A stretch of DNA of 64,000 nt from NCBI GenBank assembly GCA_028583415.1, contig CM053272.1, positions 72,395,439 to 72,459,438 on the forward strand, in the 5' to 3' direction. Source of the DNA: Protea cynaroides (Eukaryota > Streptophyta > Magnoliopsida > Proteales > Proteaceae). The notes under the pieces are model-generated. The model ran no database searches and was not told the DNA's origin. It worked only from the letters and a program-made list of their open reading frames with translations. Of the stretch, positions 57,466 through 64,000 are shown one piece after another; position 1 is the first letter of the stretch, and each line of letters starts with the position of its first letter. The position numbers and the translations under genes were made by a program.

Positions 57466-57893
57466 AAATTTTTCAAATGATAAAATTTTCTCTTTCTTTT
57501 TCCTCTAAATTCGATGCGAAAAGCTAGATTTTTTCGAATCGGGGTCATGCAAACCTCCTGACAATCAATGGCTTAGAGACCGATCATATCCGCAATCACC
57601 TTGAGAAACAACGCCATTACCGCCGAAGCTATTGGTCGTTATTCCTCTTGATAATTCGATAGCTAGCATCCCTTAACACCATATCATGGTCAGGATTGGA
57701 CCGTCGATTATACTGTTCCAACCTAATAGATCGGAGGTGCAAAGAAAGACATAACAACCAATGTAAACTTTTTGCATTTTTCTTTTCCCCTTTTTTTTTT
57801 TTTTTTAAATCACTTTGAACTCAATGAAAATTTGTTTGCATTTTTTTTTAAATCACTTTGAACTATTTAAAATAGGAAAAATGACGGCTTGCC
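57466..57893 (-). other. Leader of element C
   Basis: Non-coding leader between PBS and gag, with T-rich runs near 57790 and 57840. No further feature seen. Confidence 0.6.
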
Positions 57894-57911
57894 TCCCCGG
57901 CAACGGCGCCA
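57894..57911 (-). other. Primer binding site of element C (tRNA-Asp)
   Basis: tccccggcaacggcgcca on the plus strand equals the 3' end of plant tRNA-Asp(GUC) including part of the CCA end, a full 18-base match recalled from the tRNA sequence. It is 6 bases from the LTR. Confidence 0.88.
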
Positions 57912-57917
57912 AAAACT

Positions 57918-59095
57918 TGATGTGAATTAAATATGTATGTAACCGCAAGTGCACAGTATCGTGCAGTAATGGGTCGATCTTAGGGAGGAATCGCTATTAT
58001 CCTAACTTAAATAAGGCAAAGCGTACCAAAGGGATTTGATTGAATTAACACCCTAATCGCTTCAAATAAAATTTAATCAAGCAATAAAAATAATAATAGC
58101 CAATCATAACGGTATGAAAATTTACGAAACCACTAACCATAAAGTAACACAGATCTATTGCAAGAAAAGAACGAAATTAAAAGTAAAAGAATATAAGAAA
58201 AACTTATCTCGATAGAAGATTTCTCTATCGTTGCTCGTCGTCTTGTTGTCACTCCAAGGTGATATGCAAACAATTACAAAGGGAGATTTCTCCCCTAAAT
58301 TAAATTAGTAATGGGGTACAACCTATATTTATCTACCCTACTATAGAGTTCTAAATCTGAAATTAAAACTTAAAAAAAATAAATAAAAATAAACTTAAGC
58401 AAGAAGAACACAACTTGAAAAGAAAAAACTAAGAATCTCAAACTCTCTCATAAATTCTCAAAACTAAAAAAAAACTCATAATAAAATTCTTGGATGATTT
58501 TCTATTACTGAGCATCACATATATATACAAGTGAGTAAAGATCACAATCAATCTTTACAATTGGATTACAAGAGATTTTGTGGAGATAATTTTGGTAACC
58601 AAATTCCAATATTGTAAGTTCATTGTATGTGGACGATTCTTGATTAGAAAAAATCTTGCACCAACTCTTTATATCTTTAACATCATTATCTCTTCTTGAA
58701 AACTTTCATAATCGAATGGAGCTTTCCATTCTTCCATGCCATGCCAATCTTGTAAATTTGATTCCAAATAACCAAGGAATATTTTCTTAAGAGAATAGAA
58801 TCTTTCACATGAGATTGGGCTACTCTTTGACTTGGTCCAAGGCTGATCTTATACACAAAATTCGTGGCTCTCTTCATAAAATTCATCTTCTGCCTGGCTG
58901 CTGAGTTGACTAGGTGAGTTAACTGGACAGGATCACCAAAAATTCATAAAATGATTTTTTCAAGCTCAAATTTCTCCATTCTTTTACCTATACCCAACAA
59001 AGATAAAATCAAAATTAACTACCCGAAAAGCATCATAAATAGAATAAGAGATGTACATTTTATGCCCTAAATTCACACATAAAATGTGTTCATCA
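57918..59095 (-). repeat. 5' LTR of element C
   Basis: 1178 bp, pairs with 39898-41081. It is followed by acatg, the target duplication. Confidence 0.93.
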
Positions 59096-59100
59096 ACATG

Positions 59101-60685
59101 CATGAATCACATTCACATTATGGTTTGATTTTAAGTTTGTAATGTGCTATAGAAAGGATTGGCGGCTATCACACCTCTATACACGAGTGCGTGAATCCGC
59201 CCAATGGATCAAACACCACTGTCATCCCACATGCACCCACCATGGAATAGGGATAGAGCTAAAGTGTCCGGATCACATATCGCCAACACTTCCCCTGATG
59301 CCCTACCCATACCAGTACGTAAGCCCCTGTTGATGAGGGCTTGCAAATTGGGCTCGCAACTAACCAATCTTTTATGTCATCATAGTAGGTCCTATCCCAG
59401 TACAGCTTCCTGCGGCATAGAGATAGGGCTAGAGTCTTGTGTCCAGGTTGGAGACCACAGTGCCACGTCCTCCCCTTGATACCCTACCCACACCAAGCAT
59501 GCTAAGAAAGTAGCGATATGAAAAGGTGCTACTATGAGGAATGATCCAAGACCCTAGGTCCTTCCCATTTCATACACCAATGAAAACAATCACATGCCTA
59601 ACAATCACATCCTAGCATAGCGAGTATGCATGAATAATATAATAACCGAAAGTAAAGATGACATGTGAATATGTGCAAGCAACACTCCATAGAACAATAG
59701 TTATTAACAATGTTTTATAGTTATTAGTTAATTAGGGTTTGAGTCCGATTCCCTTACCTGATGCCTGATTGCTAGCTTGTTCCACGTTACAGTGTCCAAA
59801 CTTGCTATCACATGCCCCTCTCGGTGCATACCGGTCGCAGGTACCGGTCGTATCACTGTGGGGAAAGGTGCGATCGGTATGGTCGACCGGTCCCCCAATG
59901 ACCAGCTCCCGAGAGGTACCGGTCACAGCACATTGTGCAACAAGTATAGTCGATCGATATGCCTCCGGAAGACCACCAACTTGGTGTTCGCCTTTCGTCG
60001 ATCACCCATTGCGGCTGTTAGGGTTCTTATGCATTCTAGGCTTGAGCAATGAGTTAGGGTTGTTTTATGTTCCATTCAAGTCCTAGTTCTTAAGATTCAT
60101 TGCCTAGAATTTGAATCTAGGGGTTTAACGAACAATTAGGGTTTAATGACAATTTAAGGGATTTTAGATCAATACCTAGCCTTGCATGGTATTGATCAAT
60201 CATTTACAAACCTTAACCTAGAGAAAGTACAGGCACTTACCGTTGGTTCACGAACTTTGGTGTTCTTCGTCCAACAGAGGCTCCTCTCCCACCTTTCTTA
60301 GCTCCTCCTTTTCTTCGGATCTCCTTTTCCTCTCTAGGGTTTGTAAGAATCATCAAAGAGGTTTTAGGAGGTTTAAGGGTCCTTAAATAGGCTAAGTTGG
60401 AGTTTAGAAAGTTTCCCTACCTTAGAAAAGTCTCTAGGCTCGAGATTTGGCAAGTGGGACCCACAGAGATCCTTTTTCAGATCTAACTAGTCTACCCGCG
60501 CAGACATATCGATCAACCGGTATATAAACTGGTATGATGAGACTGGTATGATAATTATCCTAAATTTGTGTCTACTTTCATACCTGATTGTCATCCGCTC
60601 ATCCCGTCTGGTCCGATTATGATTGGAAAACCTGTTATGACATGAAATAGAGGTTTAGATTAGGTTTATGGAGTGCGGGTCTTAC
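59101..60685 (-). repeat. Chromovirus LTR D, right piece
   Basis: Continues LTR D after element C. It contains an ACCGGT motif cluster (59825-59970) and a smaller one (60505-60555). It ends gtgcgggtcttac at 60685, one base short of the usual cttaca, and LTR E begins at the next base. Confidence 0.75.
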
Positions 60686-63013
60686 TGTCACACCCAATTC
60701 TTCATCAACCAGAATGGTGTGACGAACCGCTAATAAACCAATGGTTCAACCAGGATCTCGTATAGGCCGTTCCCACTTTGTTAAACCAAAACACATTCCA
60801 CATTAATCAGAGGTAATAAAATAAATAGCGGAAGTCTTACAGATAATGAACTGAAGTCTAGTCATGATAAATAATTAATATTCTATTTATCTCCAAGTAA
60901 CCAAAACATAATTTAATACCTATTATAATATCCAAATATGCAAATTAAACACTAAGCGTATCCATAGTTGAAACGCTAGCTTGACGAATCACAATAGTCC
61001 TCCATAGCTTGCTCATTATAGCCGCCACCTGTTTACATGTTGGCTTGTTGACATAATCTTTAACCGTAATACCTGCAACATCAGAAACTAAAAGATTTAT
61101 GCGCACGAGGGTCAGCTCTCCAACTTGAGCTCAGTGACAAAGCAAAACAAGCAACAAACATATGCATGCATTCAATTCATATCTTTGGTCTTGTATATAA
61201 GTTTGCAATGTGCTAAAGAAAGGTTTGGAGGCCACCACACCTCTATACACGAGTGTGTGGAACCGCTCAACGGATCAAACACCATTGCTGCCCCTACATG
61301 CACCCACCATGGAATAGAGATAGAGCTAAAGTGCTTAGGACCGCACCGCATCATACTTCCCTTGATGCTCTACCCATACCAACACGTTAGCCCCTATTGG
61401 CGAGGGCTTGCAAACTGGGCTCGCAACTAACCAATCCTAATGTCAAACAGTGTATCCAAGGCCTCACCCCAGCATCCCTCAATACGTCCATAGAGATAGA
61501 GCTAAGGCCCTCCGGTAGAGTCAAGACTACACGGTCCGAGACCACCTCCCCTGATGCCCTACGACGTAATAGTTCTGCTAAGATAATGGCGATACGACGA
61601 TGTAAGTGGACAAGACTTGAGTAGAGATAGGGGTAAAGTGCTTAGGACCGCACCGCATCACACTTCCCCTGATGCCCCACTCGCATCAAGTATACTAACC
61701 ACACACAAACATTCACATGCTTATTCCTAGCATCATCATCATCATCATGTTGTAAATAAATAGAATTAAATATGCATGAACAGTAATAACATGAATAGTA
61801 GATGACATGTGATATGCACATTACAATCATACACTCATAGAATCATACATGGTATTTGATTCAATAAACGAAAACAGTTTATTATTAGCCAATTAGTTTA
61901 GGTCTTGTTTCCTCACCTTTGCTTGAGTGTAGATCCTCTTTCAAGGTTTAAGAATCACTTTTATATCACTAGGAAAACCTAACAAGTCGATAGATTTTAA
62001 TTAGAATTAATTCCAACAGTTTTAAGCTTGCTGTACTGCTAGGGTCGCAGGTTAGGTTGCAGGTAGGGTAGCAGCTTTCTGCGACCCCAGGGGTAGGGTC
62101 GATCATAGGGTCGGTTATCTTCGACCCTAGGTGTGACCATAGATTCCCTAGACTTCCCGAGAGCTTGGGGTCGATCCTGTGGTCTGATAGTGTCGGTTAC
62201 CAATCGACCCTACGTGCGACCACACATAGTTTGAGTCGACCTTTCATCCTACAGTCTATTCTTTCATGTTTGGGTCCTTTGGCTTACTGCTATAGTCCAT
62301 TCTATGATTGTTCTATGGCTCAAAACTCCAAGCTACACACTTTACTTTGTTTATAATGATTTCCTCCATGGATTCCATTGGAATTTATCCATAGATGGAT
62401 GATTTGGGTTTCTCCTAGATCCTACCCTCTTCATGAACCATTCTAGGCTCTTAAATAAATCATGGAGAATGTATTCATACCTTAGTTTTACTGAGATTCA
62501 GAGTTTTATCTGAATTTCCTCCTCCTTGGTCTTCTTCTTCAATTCTCCTTCTCTTCTCCTTCTCTTCCTTCTCTTCTTTTTCTCTCACTTTCAATTAGGG
62601 TTTCAAAAAGGAGTGAAAGAGGCTTAGGGACGTCCTATTTATAGAGAAAAACCTCCCAAAATAAGTCCCATTGAGTTTCGGAAAGGTCCCCTTTGAAATT
62701 AGGAAAGTTTCTTAATTTTTGGTTCGTGCTGTTTTCCTAGGGTCGATGCTAGGGTCACATAATCTGAGAGACCCATGCGACCCCACAACCAAAAAGTCAT
62801 GGGTTGGACTTTTGTTGAGGTGGGGTCGTCCCTACCTGTTTAGGCCTGAGACCCTACCCTCATTTTGACTGTTTTTGAGTTAAATTTCATATTGGGTCTT
62901 GGGTTTCTTCACGCACTTGGTCCACTTGGTCCACTTGGCTCGACCATGATATGTATACTGGTCACGACACAAAATGTATGGTTAGACCGGGTTCGTGGCG
63001 TGCGGGTCTTACA
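60686..63013 (-). repeat. 3' LTR of element E
   Basis: 2328 bp, tgtcacaccc...gtgcgggtcttaca on the plus strand. GGGTCGA clusters lie at 62035-62240 and 62735-62830, and a TATA box at 62644-62637 (tatttata, sense tataaata). A duplicated segment 'tagag.taaagtgcttaggaccgcaccgcatca' is at about 61321-61352 and 61629-61660. The mini-ORF position (about 60950-61110) is frameshifted here. Confidence 0.85.
62637..62644 (-). promoter_or_regulatory. TATA box of LTR E
   Basis: tatttata reads tataaata in sense, in the same context (ggacgtcc) as LTRs A and B. Confidence 0.65.
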
Positions 63014-63125
63014 ACTGCACCACCCTTAAAAGAAATATCATCCTCGAAATTTGAACGTACGGATCTTACAACTCCCCCCTCCTTAAAATAAATTTTGTCC
63101 TCAAAATTTAAATTTACTTTGGAGT
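63014..63125 (-). repeat. Duplicated PPT/LTR junction in element E
   Basis: Two diverged copies of about 57 bp lie in tandem: 'tcttacaactgcaccacccttaaaa...atcctcgaaatttgaacgta' and 'tcttacaactcccccctccttaaaa...gtcctcaaaatttaaattta'. Only the second has a good PPT (gggggagt in sense). Confidence 0.6.
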
Positions 63126-64000
63126 CAATAGGTGGGAATTTTGTTTCCACATTGCATCTTCTTCCTCCCATGTAATCTTCTCCACGTCTTGTCTTCGCTA
63201 GGTTACCTTCATATAATAATTATCTCAGCTTTGGAGATATTGTACCTTTCAACCAGTGAACTAGGCTGGTACTACTTCAATGGTTAAATCTTCTATCTAA
63301 TCCAGTGGATCCGTGGTCAATACCTTTGATATGGATCTCCAATGTACTTCTTCAATAGAGACACGTGAAATACGTCATGCACACTAGACATGGACAGCGG
63401 TAACGCTAGTTGATATACAACTTTTCTACGTCTCTCCAAATTTTATGAGGTAAAAAACATATATCGGATACAACTTTCCCTTTTCATTGAATTGTTTTTA
63501 ATCCATGCATAAGTGATATCTTCAAGAACACTTTGTCACTTATGGCAAACTCGAGGTCTTGGCATCTCTTCTAACAATCCTGAGCTGCCTTGGCCCTTTT
63601 TCTTTGATCTTGTCTGCCACTCGACAGGTTTCTACAATAGACTCCGGTCTTAAAATTCTTCATTCACCAAATTTATTCCAAAGTAGAGGAATTTGACATT
63701 TCTACCGTACCATGCTTTATAGGTAACATTTCATGGTAGCTTGGTAGTAAATTCAATCTACATATAGCTTAGTTAGCCGCTCCAAAGCATACCGAGGTCG
63801 TATAGCAATGGAATGAGTTATCTTCCTAAGGTGATCAACAATCACCCAAACTACGTCAACCGATCTGGGAGTCAGTGGCAAATCAGTGACATAGTTCATT
63901 GTAATGCAGTTTCATTTCCAGACTGGCTCTGATGGTTGTTGTAGTAAGCCATGTTGGTCTTTGTCTTTCAGCCTTTACTTGCTGATAATTCAGACACTGG
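63126..64000 (-). pseudogene. Integrase-chromodomain remnant (element E), runs off the window
   Basis: The minus-strand sequence matches A at 15000-16130: 'SVHDVFHVSLLKKYIGDP' (near 63390-63330), then the region before it, then a deletion near 63780 to the 'WVIVDH'-type core segment at 63830-63950. Stops and frame changes are dense. The element must continue beyond the window. Confidence 0.7.

Larger units (their letters stand above)
39898..59095 (-). mobile_element. Athila-like Ty3/gypsy element C, split by chromovirus B
   Basis: LTRs at 57918-59095 (5') and 39898-41081 (3') end in TG...CA and are flanked by an exact acatg duplication (39893-39897 and 59096-59100). The PBS matches the 3' end of plant tRNA-Asp over 18 bases. 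The internal region is about 6.9 kb once B is removed and encodes gag, protease, RT-RNase H and integrase of the Athila/Tat type. No env-like frame follows the integrase. All genes are broken. The target was LTR D. Confidence 0.92.

Noticed and set aside
1..64000. Search for tRNA, rRNA and snRNA genes
   Set aside because: Only tRNA-complementary primer sites were found. No complete tRNA or rRNA gene is recognisable by eye.

Overview
The window is nuclear DNA of a seed plant, most likely an angiosperm. The evidence is plant-type LTR retrotransposon lineages (chromovirus, Athila-like and Ty1/copia), plant MITEs, plant initiator-Met and Asp tRNA primer sites, and one intron-containing plant gene. 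I cannot name the species. Almost everything is nested mobile DNA; a nucleoredoxin-3-like gene (36762-38317, minus) is the only host gene that reads as intact. There is a 500-base assembly gap at 13180-13679.

Layout. 1-4850: small DNA transposons, namely a fold-back MITE, a possible hAT-type element, a Tourist-like MITE split by a Mutator-like element, and a LINE scrap. 4860-10077: a 5'-end remnant (G) of a minus-strand Ty3/gypsy chromovirus, itself hit by a second copy of the fold-back MITE. 10078-10519 and 24844-26140: two halves of a decayed Ty1/copia gag (H), split by a large minus-strand chromovirus (A, 10520-24843). 28603-36338: a short-LTR element with about 115-bp LTRs, split by a nearly complete Ty1/copia element (F, 30648-35974). 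36762-38317: the nucleoredoxin gene. 39400-60685: a three-level nest. Chromovirus B (42845-52816, plus) sits in the integrase of Athila-like element C (39898-59095, minus), which sits in a lone chromovirus LTR (D). 60686-64000: the 3' end of another minus-strand chromovirus (E). Element limits rest on TG...CA LTR ends, PBS/PPT sites and target-site duplications: ggtaa for B, acatg for C, gtttg for F, a 9-bp duplication for the MULE, TTA for the Tourist element, and 9-10 bp for the MITEs.

The most unusual content is in the chromovirus family (A, B, D, E, G). (1) Between the 5' LTR and gag, A, B and G carry an extra gene on the opposite strand to gag-pol. (2) The LTRs hold a reading frame of about 50 codons with a Cys-containing C-terminus. 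It aligns without gaps between divergent LTRs and many of its changes are synonymous. (3) Each LTR has two clusters of a short CpG-containing motif, one upstream of the TATA box and one downstream. The motif differs between subfamilies (GGGTCGA in A, B and E; ACCGGT in D). In A a third cluster lies in front of the antisense gene. A family-specific binding protein acting on its own motif would explain this, but that is inference. (4) Element B has picked up a 338-bp fragment of a host GMC oxidoreductase (mandelonitrile lyase/HOTHEAD-like) gene between protease and RT. All retroelement coding regions seen here carry stops or frameshifts, so none is autonomous as assembled.
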